Made by a program: the position numbers and the translations under genes. The notes beneath the pieces were generated by a model, which was not told where the DNA came from, did no database searches, and saw nothing but the letters and a program-made list of their open reading frames with translations. Positions 52,678-64,000 of a stretch of 64,000 bases of DNA are shown here, piece by piece (the stretch's first letter is position 1; each line of letters starts with the position of its first letter). Source of the stretch: Coturnix japonica (Eukaryota > Chordata > Aves > Galliformes > Phasianidae); the NCBI RefSeq assembly GCF_001577835.2, contig NC_029519.1, forward strand, positions 40,592,512 to 40,656,511, in the 5' to 3' direction.

Positions 52678-53914
52678 TCACTGGCTATAGTAGTAATCCT
52701 GCCCATAGATGTCATAGCCATGCCCCTTGTAGTAGCCGTACTCATCCTCATAGTTGCGGTAGGTGTCCCCACGTGGTGGCCCTTCCTGGTCCCCATAGCT
52801 GCCCTCAGTGGGACCTTCATCCCCGCGGGCTCCCGCTGTCACCTCGTACTCCCACTGCTCCCCAGCTGTAGTGGCCTCAAAGCGCTGATCATCACCCAGT
52901 GTGGTTGCTTCATCTTGCGCAGTGGTGGCAGCAGCAGCAGTGGCAGCAGCGGTGGTGGCTTCAGCTTCCTCCTCCTCTTCTTCCTCTCCCTCCTCTTCCT
53001 CCTCCTCCTCCTCCTCTTCCTCTTCCTCAGCTGCCGCAGTGCTGTTCCCACGGGGTGTCTCTGCTGTGGTGTTGGTGCTGGTCCCATTGACACTGACATC
53101 CTGCTCCTCTACCTCTTCTTCTTCCTCCTCCTCCTCTTCCTCCTCTTCCTCATCACTGTCCTCATCTCCTGAATCACCCTGTGTGCCCTTCTGGCCCCCT
53201 TTGCAGCCCTGCAGCACACAGGGAGAGGGCAGTAAATAACCCGGCATCAGTCACACCTCAGGGTTCTGAATTCAGAGAGCTCACCTGATGGGTGGACGCA
53301 GCCTCACCCCCTGGCCCCACATCCCCAGGGGTCAGCCCCTCACCTGCTGCCTGAGTACCTGCATGGGACGGTGCCTGTGGAGTGAGGAGAAGACACGACA
53401 GGGGGCTCACACTGATCCAAAAATCTGTGGGATGGCTCAGATGCAAGTTCCTGAGTTTCTACATGCTGGAGGCCCATACTCACCCCCCCTTCCTCCTCCT
53501 CCTCTGAGCCGTCCCCCTCTTCCGAGGAGTCACTGCCCTGTGTGAAGGGAGAGCAGAGCCATTGCCATCAGTATCATGGGCATCGCAGCCTCAGCCCAGC
53601 AGAGGCTTGCTGGAGCAATATCCCTGCACATGAGACTGGGGACCCACGGAACCCGACGGACCCACCTTGTAGCGATGCAGCGGCGGGTAGGCGTAGCGGT
53701 ACAGATAGTACCGGTGCCGGCTCTTCAGCACCTGCCAGGAGAGGGAGGGAGTCAGCCCCACAGCTTAGGGGGACTACAATGCTCCAGCGCCGTCGTGGCA
53801 CAACCCTACCGCATTCTCCTCCGAGTCACCAGCCCGGGCTCTGCGCAGCCAGCTCCTCACTGAGAAGGCGGAGGCGGTGGCCAGCAGGCAGGCGAGCAGC
53901 AGCGCTGTCCTCAT
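52678..53914 (-). CDS. IBSP: Bone sialoprotein (integrin-binding sialoprotein), complete
   Basis: Secreted, acidic SIBLING glycoprotein that nucleates hydroxyapatite and binds integrins through RGD. Coding exons: 53914-53810 (MRTALLLACLLATASAF signal), 53731-53666 (Tyr-rich RYYLYRYAYPPLHRYK), 53537-53484 (SDSSEEEGDGSEEE), 53374-53285, 53208-52678. Lengths 105, 66, 54, 90 and 531 nt, all multiples of three; 281 residues. The last exon encodes two long Glu runs, an NGTSTNTT glycosylation cluster, RGD at residues 233-235 (52819-52827) and a second RGD at 251-253 (52765-52773), then the Tyr-rich end YGQDYYYSQ. Sequence follows chicken BSP closely, with differences in the lengths of the Glu tracts and in an Ala/Thr stretch. 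Confidence 0.97.
52951..53152 (-). repeat. GAG/GAA codon repeat tracts in IBSP
   Basis: Two blocks of TCC/CTC on the plus strand (about 52968-53032 and 53105-53152) encode poly-Glu. They are likely hypervariable in length but coding, since poly-Glu is a defining mineral-binding feature of this protein. Confidence 0.85.
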
Positions 53915-53961
53915 GGTGCCACTGGGCCAGCACTGATTTCTTGTGGCTGCTGCCCTGTGGG

Positions 53962-53967
53962 TTATAA
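53962..53967 (-). promoter_or_regulatory. TATA box of IBSP
   Basis: TTATAA (palindromic) about 50 bases upstream of the IBSP ATG, in CCTTATAACCC on the minus strand. The close distance implies either a very short unspliced leader or that this is an exon 2 border and the true promoter is farther up. Confidence 0.5.
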
Positions 53968-53969
53968 GG

Positions 53970-55990
53970 CAGCCGCGGGGCCCCCCCGCCACAGCCCATC
54001 ACCGCCCTGCCCTGGCTCTGCCCGCCCAGAAAACCCCCAAATTTTCAAGTGCCCCGCTGCCAGGAGGGATGCGCCACAGCACTTAATTGAGGGTCTGGCC
54101 AAGGCTGGAGGGTATAATAATGTGCTGGGCCTTGGTTAAAATAAATATTGGGAAATCTGGTTTGGGGGTTGTTTTGTTTTTCTTTTTTTTCTTTTTCTTT
54201 CTTTTTTTTGCTGCCTCCCTTTTTGGGAAATTCTGCCACTGTAAAGCAACCCAAAAAAGAAGAAAGAGTGACCTCACCACAGTCCCTTGGGTTGAAAGCA
54301 TTGATGGAGAACAGGCTGAGAATGTGAGAGGAGGAGACTGCCTGGAGATGTCCCTTTATGCAACATGAGGAAGAGACCACATGGGACAGAGCCACCACAG
54401 TGAGACCACCACACGGTCAAAACCTCCCATGGGGTGACATGGGCTGGGGACGCGGTGCTTCCCGTCAGTGCAAGTCAGACCACGCTAATTTCTGTCCTCA
54501 CCTCCATAGCCACATCAGCTGGTTTTGGGGAACAGCTCATGCCGTTCCCACATCTGAGTGGGGCAGAGAGGTCCCTGTGGCCACCCAGAGGTCCAGTGGC
54601 CCTCGTGCCCCCAGTTGGCCACCCTGTCCCCATCCCCAAAGGCACAGCTGCCCATGGTGTCCCTGCAGTCATAATTACAGGGGACGCACAGGGCTGGCCA
54701 CGGCTTTCAGCCAACACCAGCTCAGGCCAGGAAAAGCCACAGAGAAAAAAAAAAAGAAAAAATTAAAAATAAAAGGAAATATCAAAAAAAGCAATGTGGT
54801 TTTCCAGCGCCAACACTGCAGTCGCTGCTAAAGAGGTGAAAAATGTGGTGCTTGGAGGGCAAAATGGAGATGGGCATCAACAGTGGAGATGGGGATGGGG
54901 ACAGGCAAAGCTTGCTGAGGTCGGAGACTAAATTTAATTGGAGAGTGCTGCCAGGGGTGATTTTTAATGTAATTAGAGGGACACTGGTTTAAAAAAAGAA
55001 CTTTGACTCTAAAAGCGCTGATTTCACCCAAGATCCCTAAAAAAAGCTGGGGCATAATGACCGCATACCCAGTGCCTATTTTAGCTGGCAGGGCAGAGTG
55101 AGGGCTGGCACCAGCCAGCCCCATGTCCCTGTGGTGCCACACATGGGGCTCGGCCCCACAGAGCGCAACTCAACACCTGCAGGCTCCACAATGGGCTCAT
55201 TAGGGCATGTGATGACGAACACAGGGCCCCCCAGGAGAAGGAGAAGGAGGAGGAAGGTGAGGGGGGCACCCTGTGCTCTGCCCCATGGAACCATGCCCCA
55301 TCCAGGTGCTGCCCAGCACGTTGCAGTGTGCGGTGGGTATTTTTGCAGCTTGCTGAGGCGGTGCCATCTCCCTGCAGCTATGCTGGCAGGAAACCTCAGC
55401 ACCAAAAATAAGCACAGCAAACACAGGCAGGAGCTCACGGTGCTTGGCGTCATGGTGCACCTAAATGCATCAGCCTTAGGTATGAGCATCTGACCTGGCT
55501 CCTTGCATCAGCTCAATCTGTGCTTCATGCCATTTCCCACACTATGTGGCAGGAAGACAGGTGAAGGGAATTAATGCTAGGTGCAGTTCTGCTGTAGATC
55601 CAGATTCAGCAGCAACATGGAGCTGCAAGGTGTGCACAAGGAGCTGGGCACCAGCATGTCAGAAGAGTGTTTTTACCAAGAGGGGTTTGGAAATTCATGC
55701 ACTGCAATGGACTTTGTGCACAGTAAATAGACTTGGTATATTGTAGGGGCTATGCTGTGCTGCAGCAGATCCCACACACAGGAGAGACATGGCTCAGTAC
55801 CGGCTCTCAGCTAACAGTGGGCTGATGTGGGCGCAGCTCTGCTCCAGATTCAGCTCTGGTATACAGAAACCTGATTTCAGACATGGAGCTGCCTCTCTCC
55901 AGCTGTGCACCAAAAGCACTGTTTGTGTCCCCTCTGCCCAGCCCTGACCCCAACACAGAGAGAAGCAGCAGCAGAGCTGCAGCGCTGGGG
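53970..55990. other. IBSP-DMP1 intergenic region
   Basis: About 2 kb with no recognised gene. It holds a T-rich run at about 54165-54212 and AT-rich short stretches. It is the only candidate place for proximal IBSP regulation. Confidence 0.55.
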
Positions 55991-55999
55991 TCTGATGGT

Positions 56000-56005
56000 T
56001 TTAAT
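56000..56005 (-). terminator. Candidate poly(A) signal of DMP1
   Basis: ATTAAA on the minus strand about 340 bases after the DMP1 stop. No AATAAA lies closer, so this variant signal is the best candidate. Confidence 0.45.
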
Positions 56006-56344
56006 GTGAATCAAGGACGTACACAGGATACATTTCAGCATGGAGACATAAGTGCCGTGGACATAAAGAGGTTACAATAGAAGGCTTTCTGTACATTTCT
56101 TACAAAATATTACATACACCCCCCCCCAGCATGGTGCAGTGTGTGCCGGTGCGATGCCATGTGCGACTCCCAGCAGCAAGGGCAAGGAGAGAGCAGTGGG
56201 ATGTTCCCACCTGCAGGTCAGGACTTGGGATTCCCCACAGCCGGCCCCACCACTCACTGCCCACATGGCCAGCCCTCACCCTGTCTGTCTGCAGAAGCAG
56301 AGGCTGACCCGACTCCACCACAAACAAATGACGCAGCAGTGCCA

Positions 56345-58176
56345 TCAGTACCCATCCTGGCAGTCGTTGTCATCGAGCTCGGCAGCCTGCTTCCTGTGGT
56401 AGGCACCTGGCCGCCGCCTACGGTGTGTCAGGCTGCTCAGTGAGCTGGCATCCCCACGGCTGGTAGCCTCCTGGGAGTGCTCATCATCATCATCGTCATC
56501 CTCTTCTGGGGATGCACTGTTGGTGCTCTCTGTGGATGTGCTCTCTTCGCTCACTGCCCTGTCCTCCTCACCATCACTGTCCTCCTGGCTGCCCTCTGGG
56601 GATGAGCTCTGGCTCTCAGTTGATTCACTTGGAGCATCCTCGTCAGGCTTAGAGATGTCTTCCTCTGTCTCTAAGCTGTCCTCTTTGGACCTGCTCTGCT
56701 CCTCCTCGGTATCAAGGTTTGACACCGCACTTCTGTCCTCTGCGGATGCCCTCTCCTCCCTGCTGCTGCGTTCCTGGGATGCACTCACTGCCTCTTCTGA
56801 GCCATCCTCTGCAGACTCCTCATCTGATGCCTCCTGTGATGGGCTGTCCCCATTCTCCTGGGATGGGCTGTCCCCATCCTCTTGGGATGGGCTGTCTTCA
56901 TCTTCCCTGGAAGGACTGTCCCCATCCTCCTGGGATGGGCTGTCCCCATCCTCCCTGGACCCGCTATCCTCGCTGGACTTGCTGGCCTCGCTGTTCTCCT
57001 GTGAGTGACTCTTTTCCTCACTATCTTCTATGGAGTTGGTGTCCTCAGTCTCTGGGGAGTGGCTGTCTTCATCCTCCCAGGGGCTGCCACGGTTCCTGCC
57101 ACCCAGGCTGTCAAAGACGGAGGGGTCGTCACCCTGCATGCCTTCACTGCCCAACCCAATGCTCTCCTCATCATCCTCCTGGCTGCTGCTGCTGCCTCCT
57201 CCCCACCTGGAGCCACCACGGTATCGGATGTGGCGGCGTGGGGCCATCGCACTCTCACTGCTGCTGCTGCTGCTACTGTCACCATGTCCTCCAATGTCCC
57301 CAGTGCCATAAGCAGGCCCTGCACCCTCTTCCTTATCCTCATCAAAGGTGTCATCCCCGCTGTCATCCTCCTCATCTCCAGGCCAGTCAGGCAGCCCGTT
57401 GTGTTCAGCGAGGTCTCGCTCCACATGGTTCCCAATGGCTACATCCGCATCACTGGTCTCCCATGGCCCCAAGTTGGCACGGAGGCGTCCATGGTCTTCA
57501 TCACCCAGGACAGGACCCAGCGCATTTGCCACATCCCCTGGTGCTGCATCCTGTGGACAACACAGCATGTTGGGTGCCCAAGCATCACTGCATCCCTGCT
57601 GCTCCCAACCACAGCCCCACAGCGCTTCCCAGCTCACCCCTTGAGCTAGGATGATGGGAGGACAAGGCAGAGGGACAGTCCTTCTTAGCCATGGGCAGAC
57701 ATGACTTTGGTCTTTCAAAACATGTCATCTCGCAAAGATACAAATATAAGGAGGCTCTGAGCTCAGGAAAGCCCAGACCACAGCAGTTTGGAGCACAGAA
57801 ACTCCTTTTTTTTTAGCATGAGAACAGCATAGCATATCAGGTTAGCAGAGATGGCATGAACTTCATCTCTAATGGCCCAAAGCAGTGGGCAAAGCTCCCA
57901 GACCCACAGCATTGCTCCCCATCAGCATCCCATAAATGACACCCTACAGCCACGGAGCACACCACCTTACCTCAGGCTCTTGGGACGCAGAGAGATGGCC
58001 AGGCACCTACACACAAAGAGAAAACCTTGGGTCAGGTTGGGGCAGAACCAGCAGGTCTGAGAGAATAGCCAGCTGGATTTGGAGCAGAACCAGCCAGTTT
58101 CAGGGCTGTGCTGGGTACTTACAGGGTGGGCACGGGCTGCAGCCCACAGCAGCAATATCAGCAGCACAGCCTTCAT
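56345..58176 (-). CDS. DMP1: Dentin matrix acidic phosphoprotein 1, complete
   Basis: Secreted, highly phosphorylated SIBLING protein of osteocytes; it promotes mineral nucleation and phosphate control. Coding exons: 58176-58123 (signal MKAVLLILLLWAAARAHP), 58006-57971 (VPGHLSASQEPE), 57550-56345. Lengths 54, 36 and 1206 nt, all multiples of three; 431 residues. The large exon is rich in Ser, Glu and Asp with many SxE casein-kinase sites, an array of eight-residue repeats (EDGDSPSQ), a Ser run, a poly-Asp run and SRGDASS (RGD at 395-397). The C terminus ends in ELDDNDCQDGY, close to the conserved DMP1 tail. Mammals have two more small exons; none convincing is seen between 57551 and 57970, though a tiny exon could be missed. 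Alternative DSPP is less likely because no long DSS repeat is present. Confidence 0.92.
56820..56965 (-). repeat. 24-bp tandem repeat coding array in DMP1
   Basis: Five to six imperfect copies of a 24-base unit (plus strand GGGCTGTCCCCATCCTCYTG) encode EDGDSPSQ/R blocks. The unit keeps the frame. Confidence 0.85.
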
Positions 58177-58235
58177 CCTGCAGCTGAAGTGTAGAAGCGT
58201 GAGGTGCTCGTGCTGCCCTCCCGGCACGGCTGCCT

Positions 58236-58246
58236 GGCATTTAACT
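58236..58246 (-). promoter_or_regulatory. TATA-like box of DMP1
   Basis: Minus strand reads CAGTTAAATGCC about 65 bases upstream of the ATG. A CCATTGGC (inverted CCAAT) lies about 30 bases farther up. This predicts a leader of about 35 bases. A CTGCAG directly before the ATG could instead be a splice acceptor, in which case exon 1 is farther upstream. Confidence 0.4.
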
Positions 58247-59213
58247 GCTGCCCGGGGCCATGGGCAGCCAATGGCACTGGGGCCAGGCGCGGAGGTGTCA
58301 GCGGGAAACAGCCTCCCACGCTTCCTCCGGCGGGACGCCAGCCCCAAAAACAGCTTCTGGTGGGGGGGGGGGAAGGAGGGTGTTGAGCAGCTGGCCCGGC
58401 CCTGTGTTTTCCTTGCTAAATTTACCCCCTCAGTGCACACTTCCAGGCATGACGTGCAGGAAATGGGGCACCCACGCTGGACCCCGGCCCTCGGATGTAT
58501 AGTATGGGGCAGGGGGAGGGAACAGCGATAGGCAAACATCCTTATGCGCATACAGTGTCTGAACGTACCAACGGATGGATACATCCAGCAGTCACTCCAG
58601 GGTCCCTTGGGGCAAGGGACTGGGACTGGGACCGGGACCAGGACCATGCCAGTGTCCCTGCAGTGTTATGTGCCACTGTCTGTATCTCACCATCAAACCC
58701 CTCCTCCTCCTCCTCTGTCTCATCCTGCAGATTAGGTGGGATGTGTTTTCCTCTTGACCTGGGACCAAATTATACCCCTGGCCCGCACAAGATGTGAACA
58801 TATATCACCAGACTTATTTTAGGTGCCTCGAACAATTACCACCTGCTGTTGTTTGGCTCTTGGAGTCTGGCCTGCATCTAACTCAACCCCTGAAGACCCG
58901 GCGCCAGTGAACCCATAAACATGCAGTGCACAGCCAAACCCCTGGGAAACAGAACACAGCTCAAAATTGGACTAAAACACCCCAAATTCCAGGCACAGAC
59001 TGCAGCATCTCTGTCCCCAGGATGGAGATACCTGAAAGGCAGTGACAGTCATCACCGAGCTCTGCCATCATCATGCTCCAGCTAAATGCATTGCTGTAGT
59101 TGGGCAGAAGCATGGCCACAGTCCCACCCTTGCACCTTGGATGGGAGGTAAGCAGCAGTGTGCCCACCTGCAGCAGGTGATGGCCATCTGCTCCCCAAAA
59201 AAGGGGTGCAACT

Positions 59214-59385
59214 AGAATCATAGAACTATTAAGGTTGGAGAAGACCTCTCAGATCACCAAGTCCAACCACCAACCCATCCCCAGCATGCCCAATGAACAC
59301 ATCCCTCAGTGCCACATCTCCACAGTTCTTAGTCACCTCCAGAAATGGCAGCTCCATCACTTCCTTGGACCCTGAATCCTGAGCT
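59214..59385 (-). repeat. CR1 LINE 3' fragment, antisense
   Basis: AGAATCATAGAACTATTAAG, then GATCACCAAGTCCAACCACC, CACATCTCCACAGTTCTTAG and CAGCTCCATCACTTCCTTGG. Reverse complement of a CR1 3' region. Confidence 0.93.
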
Positions 59386-62300
59386 TTGAGTGTCAGAGGA
59401 ACAAAAGAAATGCAAATACAGTGAATGAAAGAGCAGCTGGAAATGCTGTTCCAGGCAGCCACCTCTGAGCATCTTGACCACATGCACTGATCCAACCCCA
59501 GCCACTGGGCTGGTAGTCATGTTTCTGTTCGTGCCGGCTGCCTCACATCACCTCTGGGGGCCACGGGGTCCAGGCATAGTGACACTACATGCATTGTGCT
59601 TCAGTGGACGGAAATGGTCACCAAAAAGTGCTTTATGCATAATATTGTGCATTACACTTCTCCAAAGGTCTCATTAATGCAAACACACACCTCAGTGCCA
59701 AAGCACTTCGTGACATCTCACATCTGCTGAGTTAATATAGCTCAGAAACTTTCAGGTTACATCTGTATCTACCTGGTGCTGGCTGACCCACCCTTCCTGT
59801 TCTTGGTTTTGTTTTGCTTTTTTTTTTTCACTCGTCTTTTTAAGAATTCACAAGAGCATTACATACAGAGCATTAGTTGAGTCAGTCTGGCCAAGGGGCA
59901 AAAAATAGCCATTTCTCTGTCTGCACTTTAAAATAGCTCCTCCCCAACGGGAGTCGAATGTTCCCGGGCTGGCAGGGATGTTTATTTCTCTCCCTCTTTT
60001 TTAAACTTTTAATTTCAGCTTGCGTAGGCAATGTGGTCAAACACGACACAGCCCAGCACTGCGGCTCAGGGGCGACGGGCTCAAGTCTCTAATACAGAGA
60101 GTGCAGCACACCCTGGAGGACCAGCACCCGATTTAGCAGTCACATACAGGCAGCAGCGGCAGCGTCGGAGCCACTTCCCTCACATCACCTCCATACGTTG
60201 GGGTGGATGTGAGTCCTGGCTGCTGGTCTTTCTCATCTCCCATAGGAAAATCACAACACAAACACAGCTAAAACAGGTTTATTTGAGACTGATAAAGAAA
60301 AAAAAAAAGAGCAATGATTGGTTTTGGCAAAGTTCCCCCTTGGACTGGCTTTGTGCTATGCAGATAAGGCACAGATCAGCGCTACAAGGAGGGATGAGCT
60401 CAAGGAATTCATGTGGCCACAGCCAGGAATTCCTTCATTTATTTTAATAAGGAATAACAAGGGGATGGTGGGATGCTGGAATAAGATGAACCTTGAAAGC
60501 ATCTCGTCTGTATGGCTCTACCTTGGTTGCAGAAATGTAGAAGCGGAGCCCTTGAAGTAATGGACTTAAAAACCCTCTTCTTTTTTATCCTTATTTTTTT
60601 AATCTTATTCTGCATGTGTTTGTTTTCATTTCCCTTTTAATGAGATGCCACATTTTGTTGATGTTTTTCCCCTCGCTGAATTCATAGGGGATAGCTCAGC
60701 TAGAAAATACTCGTCGTCAGCTCATACGCATTCATTGTCACACTCCATCCGAGTGCTCATTTAGACAGGGCACAGGACGGTGCCGTCCCTAATTAAGAAG
60801 TGTAAGTTTTCAACTTCAGAAAGCCACGAGAGCACTCATTCACATTGTAAAACTTCCAGTCTGAGTTTGGGATGCCCTCAGGAAGCATTTGAATTTTCAT
60901 TCCTTGGGGATAAAATGGGCAGATGGAATCAAGTACTCATTCAAGTTGGTACAGAGGAGAAAATTTAACCCCGTGAGACAATCAGGCATAGAAACTAGCA
61001 TTATACAGTCCCTGTAATTACCACTGCAATTATGCTCAGTGCTCCATCAGCACCGTCTGGCTGAATATAGACTCAGGCCCCCAGCAAGGGCTGGAGGAGG
61101 CACATCAGACTCCAAATGCTTTCACACCCTTTCTTCCCCTTCACTAGATTGTTAAGAAAGAAAAAGGGGGAAAAAAAGGCATAGACACATAAGTAGATTA
61201 TTATGGATACAACCACTGGTGTATTTACACAGTTTCTTTCTGTATTCTAAAGACCACCTGAATTTCAAGGTGTCTGTATTATCCCTAATGCAGTGTAAAG
61301 CAAATCTGACGGAAAAGTCAGTTCTTTGACTTTCTTTATTTCAGAACCAGAGCAGGCACTGAGGTTGTATTACACTTGACATACAGGAAACCTGTGAATC
61401 CATCCCACGCACCTGGTATGCAAATGGTGGCTCAACACCACTCCCTTGTGGGCACAGGTCTGAAAGTCTACCACTGCACTAAGCACACAGATGAGCACAG
61501 CTCCAATAACAACAAACCTGTCCTTGCAGTTGCTCCTGCCTGGCAATGCAGCACTTGACAGCTGTGTTACTAAGACAAGCTTCCTCCAGCTTATCCTCCT
61601 CTTATTTTGCTGATCTTCATTCACTTAGCGTTCAGTCACAAGTATACAGGCATTATAAAGCATCTTTCCACTGACATGGCTTCTGGGCCCACAGGCAACA
61701 AGCGCAGCCCTGAAACACAAAATGATGCCAAAGCAGAGATGCAGAGCATGGGGACCACTGGTATAACATAGGTATGCAATGAGGTCTTGACCTTCTACTG
61801 TCAAACCACTATCGATACTGTCACAAACCTTACCATCTGTCAGGTAAGGGAGGCCCTTCAGACACACTAACATCCAATCCATCGTCCCACGTCAAATACA
61901 GGTGGGGACAGGATATAATTATTCAGTTTCCAAGTGATATCATCAAATGAGTCACAAGAGTAATTTTGAGGTTGTAGTCTTCCAGGGAAGCAGCTATTCA
62001 GCTTCTTTACCCACCTATATTTTACCATGACAGCACAGCACCCCTTCTTGGGGACAGAAACATCCATCCAGAAACAAAAGCATTCCCTACAATGATCTCC
62101 CTGGCACAGAGGGGCTTGCTGAACACGTTCCCAGCAAAACCAGTCAGATATCGCAAAGAGAGATATTCATGGCATACCACAAAGCTCTGAATAAAGAAGG
62201 ATCATCTTTTTATTAATGAATAACAAAAGGAAAAAACATGAGCTCTGAAAGCTCACCTCTCCCTTCAGACGCTGACTAGCTGACAGGACAGCAGAATTTC

Positions 62301-62951
62301 AACTCCAATAGGCATCAATCAGTTTCCAGGCAGAGAAGCAGAGATAAAAGGGAGAGGGACTTATAGAGTTTCTCATGGTATTTTGTCAAAGTTTTATTTT
62401 CTGTACGGACTACAGGAGGTGGACTTGGCAGTGATATCGTTCTTTTTTCCTCCCACTTGTTTTAATTTATTACCAATAAGTTCCATAGTTGGCCATTCAG
62501 AAATTAAGTTTTTGTACACTGTAGGAGTGGATCCAGTACTCTTGTGGTTCAGGAGCTAAGAAAGCAACAAGGTCCTCTACATGCCTCATGACACAAAGGT
62601 GTTGAACCTTATTCTCTGTGCAGTAAATAATCAAGTGTACCCATCCATCTCCAAACTTGTTAGACCACCACATCATATTATACCAATAAACATACTCCTG
62701 CATCTCTTGCAAGTGAGGTGCATAGTGTAGCTGTTTCCACCCAAAACAGAACAACTTGCAGATTTTCACACATATACCAGCTCCCTCTGCTAGCACCATC
62801 ACTATCCAAGAGATGGCACAGCCATGGCAACAGCACTAACACAGGTAACTCAAGAATTATGCAACACTCCAAGATTTCAACCGATTCTGTAAAATTATTT
62901 GTTTTTGTTTTTTAATTTAGAGCTTTGCTTTTCTCTTTTTCTTTCTTTTTC

Positions 62952-63085
<134 letters not shown>

Positions 63086-64000
63086 CACAGGCTTTCATGC
63101 AATTTGCACAGCATATTGAAACAGCACTGTAAAACTTAGCAAGGACCAGCATCCTCCTTGCTTTGCTTGCTTGCAGCCAGGCAAAGTGACTGCCCCAGCT
63201 GATCTCTTGTTCAGCTCTTCTGGGGCCAACCAGAGTGACAGAAACTACTGCACCCATTCCCTTTGGCACCCTTCCCCCTGAAAGGCTAAATATGCCCTTC
63301 CCACACTATGGCTGAGCCCCACTGGCCCAGAGCCTGTGAGCACTGAATGGTTTTTCTCATTCGATTAATTCAGCAGAATTTCACTAATTCATCCCCCAAT
63401 CCCTCCGCCTCATCCAGTGGATGCCCAGGACGGTGTTTCATTTTGTTTCACTGAGATCCAGAGTCAGACCTTCCTCCTCAGAAGCTCACAGAAAAACACG
63501 CTTTCTGAAAGATTCCACACTCGATGCCAAAATATACCACAGGAAAATTTTGCAAGGCTCACGGATTTCCAGTGCACCACTGGCTAACCAAGTAGGAGCA
63601 CCTCTTCTACTGCTATGGTACTGTTTCTTCTTAATGTTTGAGTTAAAATCATAAATGTCTTCTGTGTAATCCTCTATTGTCTTTGTTGTCATTGGTGTTG
63701 TAAGGTTGTTTGTTTTTCTTTCCAACAAACTGAATGTCTTAGAGTGTTGTTTTATGTTTTACGGATAAATCATATCAAGCATTTATGCCTGGAGCAGAGT
63801 TTCTTAGAAGAGAAAGCACAGTGTAATTATTGTGTTGAAGAAGGTGACCTTTATCTTACCAATGAGACTATTATTTTCCTCCTGATCCCACAGAACAATA
63901 AAGCATTATGAGATGACCAACAGAAAACATACAGTCATCTACTTTGAGAGCTGCTGGGTGACCTGGTTTCTCAACACCTGCCACATCTCCTGCAGCATCA

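Noticed and set aside
56719-57654. 311-codon plus-strand open frame rich in His, Pro and Cys
   Set aside because: Antisense shadow of the DMP1 acidic exon; Ser/Glu/Asp codons read backwards give few stops.
57636-57706. Possible extra DMP1 exon ending at CAAGGG/GTGAGC
   Set aside because: The in-frame peptide is Pro/Leu/Cys-rich and unlike any DMP1 exon, and its acceptor is weak. Kept out of the gene model.
58605-58647. GGGACT/GGGACC hexamer stretch resembling telomere-like repeat
   Set aside because: Only about six worn units and not the vertebrate TTAGGG motif; treated as simple sequence.

Overview
This is vertebrate nuclear DNA from a galliform bird close to chicken. The base for that is the many CR1 LINE fragments (the dominant avian LINE) and a block of bone and eggshell matrix genes whose products I recognise as near-chicken: a 264-residue osteopontin, ovocleidin-116 (avian MEPE), bone sialoprotein and DMP1. 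As I remember the chicken proteins, ovocleidin-116 and bone sialoprotein here differ at many positions, so a relative such as turkey, pheasant, quail or guineafowl fits better than chicken itself. The exact species cannot be fixed from the sequence alone.

Layout, left to right. (1) 1-17133, plus strand: the 3' seventeen coding exons of PRKG2 (cGMP-dependent protein kinase II). Its first coding exon lies off the left edge. (2) 17134-22187: 3' UTRs of two convergent genes. (3) 22188-36834, minus strand: all fifteen coding exons of PKD2 (polycystin-2), 880 codons, with a CpG-island promoter at 36.5-37.1 kb. (4) 37320-40130, minus: SPP1. (5) 40.1-48.5 kb: gene-poor DNA full of CR1 fragments. (6) 48655-52010, minus: MEPE/ovocleidin-116. 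(7) 52678-53970, minus: IBSP. (8) 56345-58250, minus: DMP1. (9) 58.2-64 kb: no gene I can recognise, one CR1 and a long TTTC microsatellite.

The order PKD2-SPP1-MEPE-IBSP-DMP1, all on one strand, is the conserved vertebrate SIBLING/SCPP cluster. Every coding exon of the four SCPP genes is a multiple of three, so all coding introns are phase 0, and each gene starts with a short signal-peptide exon. The products are secreted, acidic, mostly RGD-bearing proteins that control mineralisation of bone and eggshell. PRKG2 also acts in skeletal growth and secretory epithelia, and PKD2 is a ciliary/ER cation channel. PRKG2 and PKD2 lie tail to tail here, whereas on human chromosome 4 they are megabases apart.

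I found no clearly new biological system. The best leads are the very short gap between the SPP1 poly(A) signal and the PKD2 start, the short PKD2 N terminus without the mammalian ciliary RVxP motif, an intron of MEPE made almost wholly of a degenerate minisatellite, a polypurine tract in PKD2 intron 1, and a shared TTAAAT promoter core in three SCPP genes. Splice sites were set by eye, using GT-AG rules, reading frame and remembered family sequences.
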